Below, piece after piece: positions 48,515-59,259 of a stretch of DNA of 64,000 bases. Position numbers and translations under genes: made by a program. Numbering within the stretch: position 1 is the stretch's first letter; each line of letters starts with the position of its first letter. The notes beneath the pieces are model-generated. The model did no database searches. It saw nothing but the letters and a program-made list of their open reading frames with translations, and was not told where the DNA came from. This DNA comes from Ceratothoa steindachneri (lineage: Eukaryota > Arthropoda > Malacostraca > Isopoda > Cymothoidae). The stretch covers positions 156,118,900 through 156,182,899 of the forward strand of contig OZ018326.1 of assembly GCA_963969495.1 (NCBI GenBank), in the 5' to 3' direction.

Positions 48515-48581
48515 CTCCTATTGGAGTTCCATTTGTAACAGGTGACTCAAACTCATTTTTGGGACGACCTCTTTTACGAGG
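48515..48581 (-). CDS. PSIP1: PSIP1/LEDGF-like protein, AT-hook exon
   Basis: This 67-nt exon lies between CCTTTAATTTCAG and GGAG|GTGAGT. It reads PRKRGRPKNEFESPVTNGTP-IG. The core RKRGRPK is an AT-hook, the minor-groove DNA-binding motif that LEDGF carries between its PWWP domain and IBD. The exon starts in phase 0 and ends in phase 1. Confidence 0.8.
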
Positions 48582-49084
48582 CTGAAATTAAAGGATGAAG
48601 TTTTTTCAATTAATAAAATAGCCTACTCATCTTTTTATATGTTTAAAAATATGTTTTTTAATGAAAGAGAAAAATGATATGAAGGGTGAATGTGACTATT
48701 ATGGATGTTGGAGTGGGGGGTGGGGAAGCATTCTCTCCATATATTTTCCTTTGCATTTTCTAACCCATTCCTTTTTGACTGGCTTTTAGCCTTTTTGTTT
48801 TCCATTTATCCAAAAGAGTGAATGAAGTAGTTTAAGGATTTATAATTAATGGCCCTGAAAAAGAGACTGCCATTTTTTAAGTCAAATAATGTGTATATAA
48901 TTTTTTTTCCAATGGTGGGGACTTTACCACCAATCTGCACTCATTCAAGATGCCTTTATTTCCCAGCGAGGCCCTACTATTTAACGTAGGATCCAAACCG
49001 CAGGTATTTAGAGCATATGGATGCTGCCATGATGTCAACCCAGATCTTGACTTCATCCCGTGACTAACCACACCTGATGGACAC

Positions 49085-49268
49085 ATTACTATGTATGGTA
49101 TCTTCATACTGAAAAGCAACATTAATGTTGTTAGCGCTGGCTAACTTTGTAAAATTGATTAATTGAGACAAATATGGGAAGATTTTCACCTGAATCAATT
49201 TTAAAAAGGTAGCAAGGGCCAACAACATTAATGTCGCCTTTCAGTATGAAAATACAATACATAATAAT
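49085..49268. repeat. Foldback (inverted-repeat) element
   Basis: Arms 49085-49132 and 49219-49268 are inverted copies (core AACAACATTAATGT, CTTTCAGTATGAA, ATACATAATAA with few changes). The sequence between them is also partly complementary (TAAAATTGATT against AATCAATTTTA), so the whole ~185 bp can form one imperfect hairpin. It lies in the PSIP1 intron 48582-49860. Confidence 0.65.
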
Positions 49269-49754
49269 CTCTCCTAAAAGATCTACTGATAAAGAACAGG
49301 GCATTTATTATATCCCATGTATAAGTTGCAGTAGAATATACAAGGGTAAAACAAGTAGATAGCCTAAGAAAATGAAGAAAGGCAAATGCGATATTTGCTG
49401 GGGAAGCCAATCTTCTAGCTTGTTTTTACCTATGCCTGATGAAGACTACACAATTGATTTTGATAATGCAAAAGTAATTTATAATTCACATAATTATATC
49501 TATAGATGCCTAATTGAATCAGCTGACATAAAGGAAATTCCTAACTTCAATTCATCCAATGGTCAGTTCAACACTAATCGCTTAATAAGCCAAGCACTCA
49601 CAGACATCTGATAAAAAATATATTCCTGCAACAGCCCCCCTAATTAAATTCCAACTTGTAAATTCGTGTGTTCTTAAGTTAAGCATCTTTCTATACTAAT
49701 TAGTTTTCCAGTGACTGAAGATAACAAATGCCTTGCAATAAATTGGTCCAAAAG

Positions 49755-49758
<4 letters not shown>

Positions 49759-49816
<58 letters not shown>
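49759..49816. repeat. (TA)n microsatellite, 58 bp
   Basis: A pure TA run located 44 bp from the donor of the PSIP1 linker exon, on its intron side. Confidence 0.95.
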
Positions 49817-49819
<3 letters not shown>

Positions 49820-49860
49820 TTAGGAATCCTAAAAGTAAAAAACCTTAGTAAATTGCTTAC

Positions 49861-50024
49861 TTGAGCAACTTCACTATTTTCTGTTACTGATACAGCAACT
49901 TTTGTAGGGGTAGGTGTACTTGTTGGTGTAGAAGCAGCTACCAGCTTCTTCTTGAAAAGCACATTAGTTGGGGGAGTCTCTAGAGTAGGAAGGACGGGAG
50001 GTAGGGTGTCTTCAGTAGCTCCAC
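49861..50024 (-). CDS. PSIP1: PSIP1/LEDGF-like protein, linker exon
   Basis: This 164-nt exon follows CTCATTACCAAG and ends CAA|GTAAGC in phase 0. It is a Pro/Thr/Ser-rich linker (EDTLPPVLPTLETPPTN, then LVAASTPTSTPTPTKVAVSV). The donor lies 45 nt upstream, in transcription order, of a (TA)n tract at 49759-49816. The acceptor is not very strong, but it joins in phase with the exon 12 kb upstream. Confidence 0.75.
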
Positions 50025-50795
50025 CTTGGTAATGAGATGAGGGAAGGATTATTAATAAGATTAATATATATTCATCACATTCATGAAAGCAATTGAAAGT
50101 AAGCGATTCAAGTTTTCTCCACTATTATTAAGACCTCAGGTGGAATAAAATGAATGTAAAATAAAGCTTGAATTTCCATGTTATACATTGAAACAAAGCA
50201 CACTACTAGAATAACAAAATTAGTTTGAGGTTGAATTCTAGGAATGGAGAGGGGAAAGGAGGAGATGGAGTCAATAAGAAAATGGAAGGGGTAATTGTTA
50301 GGATTAGTGGAGGATTATTTTGAATGCGATTTGTGGGGCTATTTTGGTATTTTTTAGTGTTTTTCAGCTGGATTCTTTTTAAAGCCAACACTATTTACTG
50401 GGAGGTTACCTCCGTGACTGGGCATCACGGTGGGGACAGGTAGGTGGAGCTTGTAGCCATGACAGGCAGTCCATCTAAGAGAAGGATAACTCTGATTTCA
50501 AAACTCTGGAGCCACAGGCATAATTGCCTCTTCCAGAAGATCCTCTCTGAGTATAAGCGTCTATTTTTTCCAGCTTTCCTCTGTGTTTCTAAAGACGGGT
50601 AAAAAGTAGGGTTTTTTTGGTATTTTCTGTTTTTTCAAAAGTTGATTATCGATCTCTCCTAAATAATATATGCCTGACACTATTTATTCTTTTGATGTAG
50701 TTTTCCTGGGTTTTTTTATTGAATAAAATCACTTTTTTCTGTTGCCAATGAATTGTGTTCACTGAGGAAAGCCAAAATCGAACTATAAAAAGCCA

Positions 50796-50932
50796 ATTGA
50801 TGCAACAAACACACTTTCTCTATGTTTTGACTTTTCAAATTGATGCAACAAACACACTTTCTCCATGTTTTGACTTTTCAAATTGATGCAACAAACACAC
50901 TTTCTCCATGTTTTGACTTTTCAAATTGATGC
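50796..50932. repeat. 43-bp minisatellite, about 3.2 copies
   Basis: Units start at 50796, 50839, 50882 and 50925 (ATTGATGCAACAAACACACT...). They are almost identical, with one T/C difference in the first unit. It lies in the 12-kb PSIP1 intron just before the LINE cluster. Confidence 0.9.
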
Positions 50933-51094
50933 TTCTTTTCCGTCCACATAGGTGGTATAAATACTAGAGACTAGGCCTAATCATGTAGTATTTTTCAAAA
51001 TGCTAAGTGCGTGTGACATGTGCTCCATCTTTTTTTTTAACCAACAGCACTCAATCCTTTCAATTTTCTTTCTTAAACATTAATTAATAAACAC

Positions 51095-53460
51095 GCGCCT
51101 AGCATGGTCTCCTGCAAAAAGATAGCTAACGGGGAACGGGACGAGACGAGCCTCCGCAGCTCCTCCCAGTTGGCCCGGAGTCCACGGCAATTCCATTGAA
51201 GGAATATGCCCTCCAGACCTAACTCGGAGGAGACGCGGGGGCCCTCCTCGAACAGAAGACCCTTACGGGAATGGCCGTACGATTCGCGGGGGCAGAACCC
51301 CGGGCGCTGTTGGCCAGATGGGCTCGCCATGCGAGTCTTTTCCTCCCTCCGCTTCGAAACCTTAGGCGGGCGTTGCGGCTTCGGAGGAGGGGGCCCTCTT
51401 TTCGAGAAACCACCGTCTCCGAGCCACTAGCTCCACCACTAGGCGTGGGCGAAGGAGCCGAAGCTCCTTTGTTGCTGTCCTCCTTTCGGGGGGACAGCTT
51501 TAGGAACCCCGAAGATAGCCAGGCGACCATCTTCAGGGGTGTTGCTTCCTGTGAGTCTAACGACTCGGTGGAGGCGCGTGGCCGTTTCGCCTTACGGGAA
51601 ACGGTCACGCTGGGGTATGAACCCTTTTTTCCGCCAGCTTTAACAAGGGAGCGCCCGGGTTGAGTAGAGCATGCAGAAGGGCTCCGAATGGGCGCGGAAA
51701 CAACCGTGCTTGTTGGCCTGGATGGGCCAGGAGCAGAGGGTGCCTTTCTAACTATTGAGGCATATGACGTCCCAGGCAGAGCCGAGCGCGCCAGGATAAA
51801 GTCCTTAGCCTCGCGGAATGAGAGTCAATCCTAGGCCTGAACGGACAGGATTTCTTTCTCAAGGAGATATGCACCACATTGCTTCGAAGAAGCGGGGTGC
51901 GGCTCTCCGCAATTGACACACTTGGCCACACACGATTTGGACTTATCGTGTGCGACCTTGGAGCAATTTACAGACTTCGGGTGACCCCGACTCAGCACGT
52001 CTACAAGAACGATTCGTATGGCCGAAGCGGTGACAGTAATAGCACCACCCTGTATAATTATAGTCTTACTCAGGGGCTCCGCAACCGGATGTGCCGATCT
52101 TGGCTTGGTCAATTGCCAAAGTGGCAGCAGACCCATCCGTCCCTGTAGCCCCCGCGGGTGGAGAGGGGCCCCGAGTCTTTTTAGTCTTTGTCTCTTTTGG
52201 AGAGAAGGGCGGGGAATGAACCCGCTTCTCACCTCCGCCGATAGGAGTGGACTCAGCCAGGTCCTTCTCGAAATGGAGAAGGTCCTGGTGGTCACAGGGG
52301 CACCGGTTGGAGGAGATCCCTCCCCTCCTTGTACTGCCTCGCAGCCCTCAGCCGTTTGAGGGAGGAACTTGCATAGGGGAGGATTCGGGTTCGGTGCTTG
52401 GCGCCGAGCCTGGATTTCACCCCCCCCCCCCTGGAAGGCCCTACCGTCTGAGGCTGGGTTTCCTCAAGGACCATGTCTATCACAGGAAGGGCCTCCAGTT
52501 GGCCATCCCCTCACAGGACATCATAGGTCCCCTTGGCAGCGTCACCAGTCTTTTGTAGGGAGGCACAGGCCTTGACCCCGGCAAGGTTTAATATTCTTGC
52601 CAGCAGGTCTTTTGAGGGAAGCAACCGAAGGGGCTTGGCTTCCCTCTCCCCCCTAAGGGGGTTTGCCCTACCGAGCCGCTTACACGAGGGGCAGTCGGCA
52701 ATGGGCTGCCTGCTGGCTTTCTTGGCAGTCCCCTTAGAACGAAAAGGAGGGACTGCCACTGGAAATAGGGAGGTGCCCGAAAGCACTTCCAGAGAACAGG
52801 GTGAGGGGAAGTCCCCTTCACCCGTAGGCGTAGGAGAGGAGTAAGCCTCCTCTCTGGTTAAAGAAATATTGAGAGTCCGCTGCGCAAGCACAGGAAGGGG
52901 GACCTCCATTTTTTCGGTGGAGCTGCCCGAGAGCAGGGGGAATTAGGGGGATTTTTTTTAACATCATTGGGCATGGTGACCCTAAATTTTCTGCGGGACG
53001 CAATAGCTCATCACCTCTCACAGTTGCCCGCACTGCAAGAGGTGCTTACAGGCCTGGCCGAACTAGGCACCGCCATTTGGGACCACCCCTCCCGCCTGGT
53101 GGCCTGGCAGTCCATCGGCATGGCGGCTCCACCTTAAACACGGCATAAAAAGATAGATTGTGAAGAGGAGACGAAAAGGGATGCGAGGAAGGTATGGGTG
53201 GGGATGAAGCAGGTTGTTAAAAACCAACCACCCCAGACCAGAGCTCAGGGGTTAGGTAACATTGTCCCCTCCCCCCCCCCGATCCGGGACAGTTGGCTGA
53301 GAAGAAGGTCAGCATCTACCCTGTGAAATTAGAGGCTGACCAGAGAAAGTTGTGGGAGAGGTTGAATGAAAAGCAAGGAAACAAGTGTTTTGAAGGAAGG
53401 AGAAGAGGCTAAGCTGGGGTCGGAGAGGGTGCTGAGTCCCGTTAGCACAGCAGCCAGGTC
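51095..53460 (-). mobile_element. Family A copy A9, 5' half with internal deletion
   Basis: On the minus strand this runs from near the 5' end (53460, CCTGGCTGCTGTGCTAACGG) through the 5'UTR, hairpin and ORF1 to the start of the EN (LQWNCRGLRANWEELRRLVS at 51190) and stops at the A1-equivalent of about 5380. ORF1 lacks ~550 nt (A1 3790-4340), so the RRM-like part is gone while the zinc knuckles remain (VNCSKVAHDKSKSC, CVNCGEPHPASSKQC). It carries 38 bases absent from A1 ORF1. The 3' half is missing, the reverse of normal 5' truncation. Sense to the PSIP1-like gene. Confidence 0.75.
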
Positions 53461-53758
53461 CTTATATAACTAAACAAGTGACAGAAAGGAACTTCTCTTT
53501 TTACATATAGGGAATGCCTGTGGGTAATATATAAAGTAGAGTGAGAGGTGTGACGCCCCCCTGTCGCGGGAAGAGAGCTTGTTTGTACCTTTGACTTTTT
53601 GAGGTATGTCGGCGGGGGTACCTCTTCTGGGTACCCCTGGTAGGGCCTCCCTTGTCGATTTGGTTGGAAAAGAGGTTCCAGACTAAGTGCGTCATTCCTT
53701 CCTTTTTCTACTCTATCCTTCCTCTTTTTTACTTTTATTCTATCTCTCCCACTTATAC
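53461..53758. other. Short spacer bounded by 15-bp inverted repeats
   Basis: GCCAGGTCCTTATAT at 53453-53467 and its complement ATATAAGGACCTGGC at 53759-53773 bracket ~290 bp of unrecognised sequence between the 5' end of LINE copy A9 and the CR1-like element. It may be the 5' region of the CR1-like element or a small insertion. Confidence 0.4.
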
Positions 53759-54230
53759 ATATAAGGACCTGGCAGCTACCTCACGCATCAGAGGAGAGGC
53801 TTTGGAACCTCTATAAACAACGCCAATCGATGCTCACTGGTTGCGAGAGACTAGGACTAGAGGTGTCCTAGGCACTGGGGCACAATGAATGGGATGAGGG
53901 TATTGCCCCATTATCCCCTTCCCTGGCGCGTAATTATTGACCGTTAACGGGTGCCTCTGGTAGCATCGGTCCGAGGTGACGGCCCTTTGTTGCCAGGCCA
54001 ATAAAAAGCCTTGGGTCGAGTCTCTTGGTGTGGCGGGATATCCATTGAACGCTACTCCGAGATCCTGGCCGTCGTGAAGGGAACTAGTAGGAGTTTAGTA
54101 CGGGGCGTGCTCCGTTGTTCACCTGGTGAGAAATCGATGGCCCCTTCAGGGCCTGTCAGTGCTGCTTTGTTGGGAGCAACGGCACGCCGAGGTTTGACGA
54201 CTCGGTCGGACGAACAGCAGCACATGGAGC

Positions 54231-55534
54231 GTGCCTTGTGAAAGATCCGAAACCTTTCCGATGGATAGGCGGGAGCGACTCACGCGGGGAGAACTCACCA
54301 ACCCCCCTTTTTTATCATTGATTGGTCATGAGTTTTCAGAGAAAAAGAAAGCGCTCAAAATGACAAGCAAAAAAGGACCCGTTCGTCTAAAACAGTTAGA
54401 AAAGTGGTGCGTTGACTTTCCAGAGGGCTGCGACTCAAAATGCAGCCCTGAAAGTATCTGCATTACTTGCATATTGACGCGAGAGGTAGAGAAATTAAAA
54501 GACCTCTATAGAGCCTCAGAGGAGAGAGCTCAAATTCTTGAGAGAAAGGTAAAGAAATTCGAAGCCTTTCACGCAGCTCATATTCGATGCCTAGAAGATG
54601 CATCGCCCACTGATGTGTCGGAATCTTCTGGTGCCATAGTTCTTACCCAAGCAGAAATTTCGGCATCATCCGACGTTAAGACAGCTGAGGCAGGGGAAAA
54701 AGAGAAAAAGAAGAAAAGAAAAAGAATAAAGTTGAAACAAAAGAAGAACCAAAAATAGAAGAAAACCTTATAAACAACAAGAAAAAGGGGAATAAGAAAA
54801 ATAAAGATAAGAATGCGGAGAGAAAAGAGGAAAAGGAGAGGCCTCTTCCACAAGGGAAGACCCCGTCTTCATAGACCAAGTGTCCCAGGGTCACCCTCAT
54901 TGGTGACTGGCAAACACGGGATCTACAGCCGCTGCTAGCGGCCCACCTTCGCACTTGCGTGAAGGTAAGCTGCCTGCCAGGACAGGGTAACCACAACATC
55001 AGAGTAGATGCAGAGAAAGCTCAGATTTCTGAGAATTCAGTTGTCGTTCTGATGGTGAGTGGCAACGACCTCTACCTCAGAGGGGGTAAAGTTGGCCTTA
55101 GTGGCAAGACCATCCAAACGGTGATGGGAGCCGTGGATGACATTGGGCTTAAAACCCGAAAACGTGTCGTGGTTGGGATGCTTCCGAGAAGAGGTCCATC
55201 CCGAACCACCCACGAGAGAAACGTCGCAGTAAAGCGACGGTTGGCAGATCTCTGCACGGCAGAAGGAGTCTTCTTTGTAGACCCCTACCGCACCTTTTAT
55301 GGGAGAAACGACCTGTATAAAAGGGACAGAGTGCATCTTTCCTTTAAAAGGAAAGCTGTACTCGCCAACATAATCCAAGATGTTGTGGAGTGGACCCAAA
55401 GAAGTGTCAGGCCCCGAGTAAAGGAAGACGTACACCAGTACACCCGTGTTATTCCAGGTACTACCTTTTCTGAGGTCACAAAGAGGGGAGTGACCCCGCC
55501 ACAGAGAAAGAAAGCGGGAAACGGAAGAGCGTAG
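54231..55534 (+). pseudogene. Family C ORF1: coiled coil plus SGNH-hydrolase-like domain
   Basis: The first part (54360-54758) reads MTSKKGPVRLKQLEKWCVDF, a Cys-rich segment CDSKCSPESICITC and a coiled coil LTREVEKLKDLYRASEERAQ, then a Lys-rich tail and a stop at 54756-54758. The second part (about 54885-55534) carries the SGNH-like domain: LIGDWQTRDLQPLL, VVVLMVSGNDLY and YKRDRVHLSFKRKAVLA. The Asn block and the D-x-x-H block are present, but the serine block GDS reads GDW. Two stops separate the parts (54756 and near 54871). In CR1/L2 elements this domain belongs to ORF1 and aids retrotransposition. Confidence 0.65.
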
Positions 55535-55539
55535 GGAAT

Positions 55540-58474
55540 CCTACAGTCGGGGACTCCTTCAAGGTTCTGCTGTTTAATGCGAGGTCTATCAGAAACAAGT
55601 TTCTTGAACTTCGTGGCCTCATAGCAACAGAAGAACCTGAGATGGTAGCCATAACGGAGTCGTGGATAAAAACCTCAAGCCGAGACTTTGAAGGTGAATT
55701 CACAATTCCCGGTTACCAGCTCTTCCTGAAAGATAGGCCAGATAGAGAGGGTGGCAGTGTGATGTTGTATGTCAAGGATACTCTCAACTCGATGGATTGC
55801 AACATCGTATCCGACCATGAACTACAAGGTGTTGACCTAGAGATAGGTCCTGCTAAATACAGGACCCTGGTGCTTTATAGACCTCCTGCCCAACTCGTTG
55901 AAAAGGACAGAGATCTGTACCAGCTACTAGGAGAACTTGTCACAGAGTGTGTATCGTCATGGGGGATTTCAACACACAAGTTGACTGGGAAACCAGAAAA
56001 CCCTGTGGCGAGAACGCACTACTACTGGAGTTCGCGAACGCGTTCTTGACTCAATGGGTGAGAGAGCCAATGAGAGGAGACAATATCCTCGACTTGGTTT
56101 TCACTGCTGAGGATGACATCGTTGAGCACCTCTCTGTTGGTGAAGAGCTCAGTGGCAGTGACCACCGACTAATTAGATTTGTAGTCAAAGTCTTGAAGGC
56201 AGGGCCTGCAACTAGTAAATCAAGGAAACTCGATTTGAGAAGAGCGGACTTTGCAGGTCTTTGTGCTGGACTGACTGATGCGAGGCTAGAAGTGTGCGAT
56301 GCTGTTGAAGACTCGTGGAATATTTTCAAAACCACATTCATGAGTCTTCAATCGCGTTTCATCCCTCTGAAATGCCCCCGTCGGTCTTCTGTTCAACCAA
56401 AGTGGTTTAATCGAGAAGAGAACTGTGTACCAGCAATCAAAGATCTAGGGTGACTTTGACGAATACCGGAGGCTAGCCAGGAGAGTGAAGTCCAGCATAA
56501 GGGCGGCTAAGCGGTCTGAGGACCTCCGAGTGGCGAGACTCTGTAAAGAGAATCCCAAGGAGTTTTTTGGATATGTGAACAGTCGTAAACCAATCCGTCG
56601 AACGATTGCAGAAAATGCTAACCTGTCCCAGTACTGGGGTTAATTCCCATAGTTCTTGGGAAGAAGCAAATTTAAGCTCTCAAAGAGAATGACTTTTTTA
56701 TTAATCACAAGTACATGACTAGTTTCAGAGCATCACACAACAAGGAGTAACAACAAGGATAGAAGGTACCCTATGAGACCTTATGCTAACCTCCTCAACT
56801 ACTACTTCTCTTCAGTGTTTACTGAAGAGTGTGGTCCCATCCCCCAGCCGACGGATTCCTACTCGGGGGGAAAAGCTGGAGGATATGGACTTCACCGGAG
56901 AAATCAAAAAGAAGATCAATGACCTAATGACGAATAAGTCACCTGGCCCGGATGGGTTTCTACCTAAAGTGTTGAAAGAAGTGCGTGATCAAGTGTCACG
57001 ACACCTAAGCGCAATCTTCAACATGTCAATCCAGACTGAAGGCGTTCCTAGAGACTGGCGTGAAGTGGAGGTGACTCCTATCTTCAAGAAAGGAGACCGT
57101 AGCCAACCATGGAACTACCAACCTATCAGTCTGACTTCGATAGTCGGTAAACTCATGGAAAGCATCATGGTGGACAAAATGACGTCGTATTTAGAGTCAA
57201 ACCTGCTACTGAGGAGTTCCCAGCACGGCTTCCGAAGGCAACAGTCATGCCTGACGAACTTTGTGGAATTTTTCCACTTCGTGTTCAGTGAGCACGATCG
57301 GGACAAGGCGGTGGATGTGGTCTACTTAGACTTTCAGAAAGCCTTTGATAAGGTATCACACCGCCGCCTTCTCCGGAAAGTGCGAGCGCTGGGCATAGAC
57401 GGAAAAGTAGCCGGCTGGATCGAGAACTGGCTAAGTGGCAGACGGCTACGGGTGGTGGTGAATGGACAGGCTTCTGAGTGGGTGCCCGTTACTAGCGGGG
57501 TGCCTCAAGGTTCTGTACTGGGACGACTACTATTTATCATCTACGTCAACGACATGGGCGGTGACATGGTTGCTAAGATTTCCAAATTTGCCGACGATAC
57601 CAAGCTTGGTATGAACGTTGCAAAGGATGGAAATGCTGCCCGCCTGCAGGAAGATCTTGGGAAGATTGGGGAGTGGTCAGACACGTGGCAAATGCTTTTT
57701 AACGTGGGGAAATGCAAAGTGATGCATATCGGCCACAGAAACCCCCAATCTCAGTATATCCTTAAGGGCACTGCTATTGAATCCACCGACACTGAGAAGG
57801 ACTTGGGTGTAACAATCACTAGTGACCTCAAGTTCTTGAAACAGTGCATTGAGCCGGAGAAAAAGGCCCAAAGGATGATAGGTTATATACAGCGCCAGTT
57901 TGGATATCGGAACAAGGAGATTGTACTGTGTTTGTACAACTCACTTGTCCAACCACACCTGGAGTATGCCGTACAATTTTGGAGTCCTTCATTTCGAAAG
58001 GACATCGCGAGATTGGAACGCGTACAAGCCAGGGCAACCAAGCTGATTCTCTCTATCCGACATAAAGGTTATGAGGATAGACTAAGGAAATTAGATCTGT
58101 TCTCGCTGGAAACCTGTAGACTGCATGGTCAGCCCATCGAAGTTTTCAAAATACTTCAAGGGTTCAACAATGTTGACTACCGGGATATTTTCACACTGAG
58201 TGAGAACAGAACGCGCAATCACAGCTTCAAACTTGAACTGAAGCGTTGCAACCGCAATCTGTGTGGACATTTTTTCACCTACAGTATCTGCGGTAAGTGG
58301 AATGCACTTCCAGTGGAAGTTGTCAACAGTGAATCTATTGAACAGTTCAAGTCAAGACTAGACAAGGTCTTGAAAAGTGGCCGTTTAGGCACGCCCAAGT
58401 GGCCGTTTAGGCACGCAAAACAATTGAGCAGCCATGTGCCCGCTCGATTGCTAGTCCAAAGGTACCCTCCTTGA
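55540..58474 (+). pseudogene. Family C ORF2: endonuclease and reverse transcriptase, broken
   Basis: EN: FKVLLFNARSIRNKFLELRG (55560), EMVAITESWIKTS, CIVMGDFNTQVDWE (55947) and SGSDHRLIRF (56150), with a frameshift near 55960. A 160-bp inverted insertion sits at about 56623-56775. RT, 56880-58474 in one frame: NKSPGPDGFLPKVLKEV, YQPISLTSIVGKLMES, QHGFRRQQSCLTNF, VYLDFQKAFDKVSHRRLL, GVPQGSVLGRLLFIIYVND, KFADDTKL, and the C-terminal thumb (LVQPHLEYAVQFWSP, LPVEVVNSESIEQFKSRLD). It ends at TGA 58472-58474. The RT core (A box DFQKAF, C box FADD) looks intact. Confidence 0.75.
56623..56785 (-). mobile_element. Inverted insertion of the family C 3' end
   Basis: This ~160-bp stretch is the reverse complement of 58480-58645 with few differences, starting at CCCAGTACTGGG. 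Flanks ATGCTAACC occur on both sides (ending 56622 and about 56782-56790), a target duplication. So a 5'-truncated copy of the element's own 3'UTR landed in ORF2 on the opposite strand. Confidence 0.8.
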
Positions 58475-58643
58475 ATGGACCATAATGTCTCCTAGGGTAC
58501 CTTCTTTCCTTGTTGTTACTCCTTGTTGTGTGATGCTATGAAATTAGTCATGTACTTGTGATTAATAAAAAAGTCATTCTCTTTGAGAGCTTAAATTTGC
58601 CTCTTCCCCAGAACTACGTGAATTAACCCCAGTACTGGGACAG

Positions 58644-58984
58644 GTATTATGGATGCAGCTCCCCAAAAAGATAAAGAGATCTTTTTTACAGTCACTATAA
58701 GATGAAGAGCAATCATTATGAGAAAAAGAGCAAAAAGATGAGAGATTTTTTTTGAGAGCCCAGCTGGCGAAGGCCTTCTAGGGTAAGTCACTGTACTCAC
58801 ATCACTAGGCTAGATTAAGAAACAAATATATAAATAAGAAATAACAGAGATAGAAAAAGGCAAAGCGCACTGGCTAAAATTTTTAAAAAATAGAAAAATG
58901 GGAACAAGAAGGAAGTGTGCTCCAGCATTGAAGGTAGGCCAACCTCTCCCCGGCGCAGGAATAGTTGGGTGAGAGGAAGCTGGT
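58644..58984. other. PSIP1 intron spacer between LINEs
   Basis: A/G-rich sequence. Nothing recognised. Confidence 0.5.
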
Positions 58985-59160
58985 GTGCGTCTACCCTGTG
59001 AAATTAGAGGCTGATCGGAGAAAGTTGTGGGAGAGGTTGTAGGGAAAGTGAGGAATTAGGGTAAAAATGCAGGAGATGAAGTTAAGCTGGGGCAGGACGG
59101 GGCGCTGAGTTCCATCAGCATGGCGGCCAGGAAGGCAAATTGCCACCCTCCTTACAGGGT
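58985..59160 (-). mobile_element. Family A copy A10, 5'-terminal fragment only
   Basis: On the minus strand it begins CCCTGTAAGGAGGGTGGC at 59159 and matches the first ~180 nt of the family A 5'UTR, including TCTAATTTCACAGGGTAGA. No ORF or 3' part is present. Confidence 0.65.
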
Positions 59161-59259
59161 TGCAGAGGGAGCTAGGAGGATTAAGGTTTATGCTATTTTG
59201 TATTAATGTTGGGAAGGGCGGTGTCATGACTGCAGATGGCCCCAGAAAGAGACTGTAAA

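Larger units (their letters stand above)
53774..58643 (+). mobile_element. CR1/L2-like LINE (family C)
   Basis: About 4.9 kb, antisense to the PSIP1-like gene. It has ORF1 with a coiled coil and an SGNH/esterase-like domain, and ORF2 with EN and RT but no RNase H. The end is CCCCAGTACTGGGACAG with no poly(A), as is usual for CR1/L2. The same 3' terminus occurs in a second, inserted copy at 56623. The 5' border is uncertain. Confidence 0.75.

Noticed and set aside
54578..54999. Phe/Leu-rich minus-strand ORFs
   Set aside because: Antisense of the Lys-rich tail of the CR1-like ORF1.
58479..58650. CCATAAT...ATTATGG as terminal inverted repeats of a DNA element
   Set aside because: The second copy at 56623 shares the interior but not these ends, so the segment is the 3' end of the CR1-like LINE.
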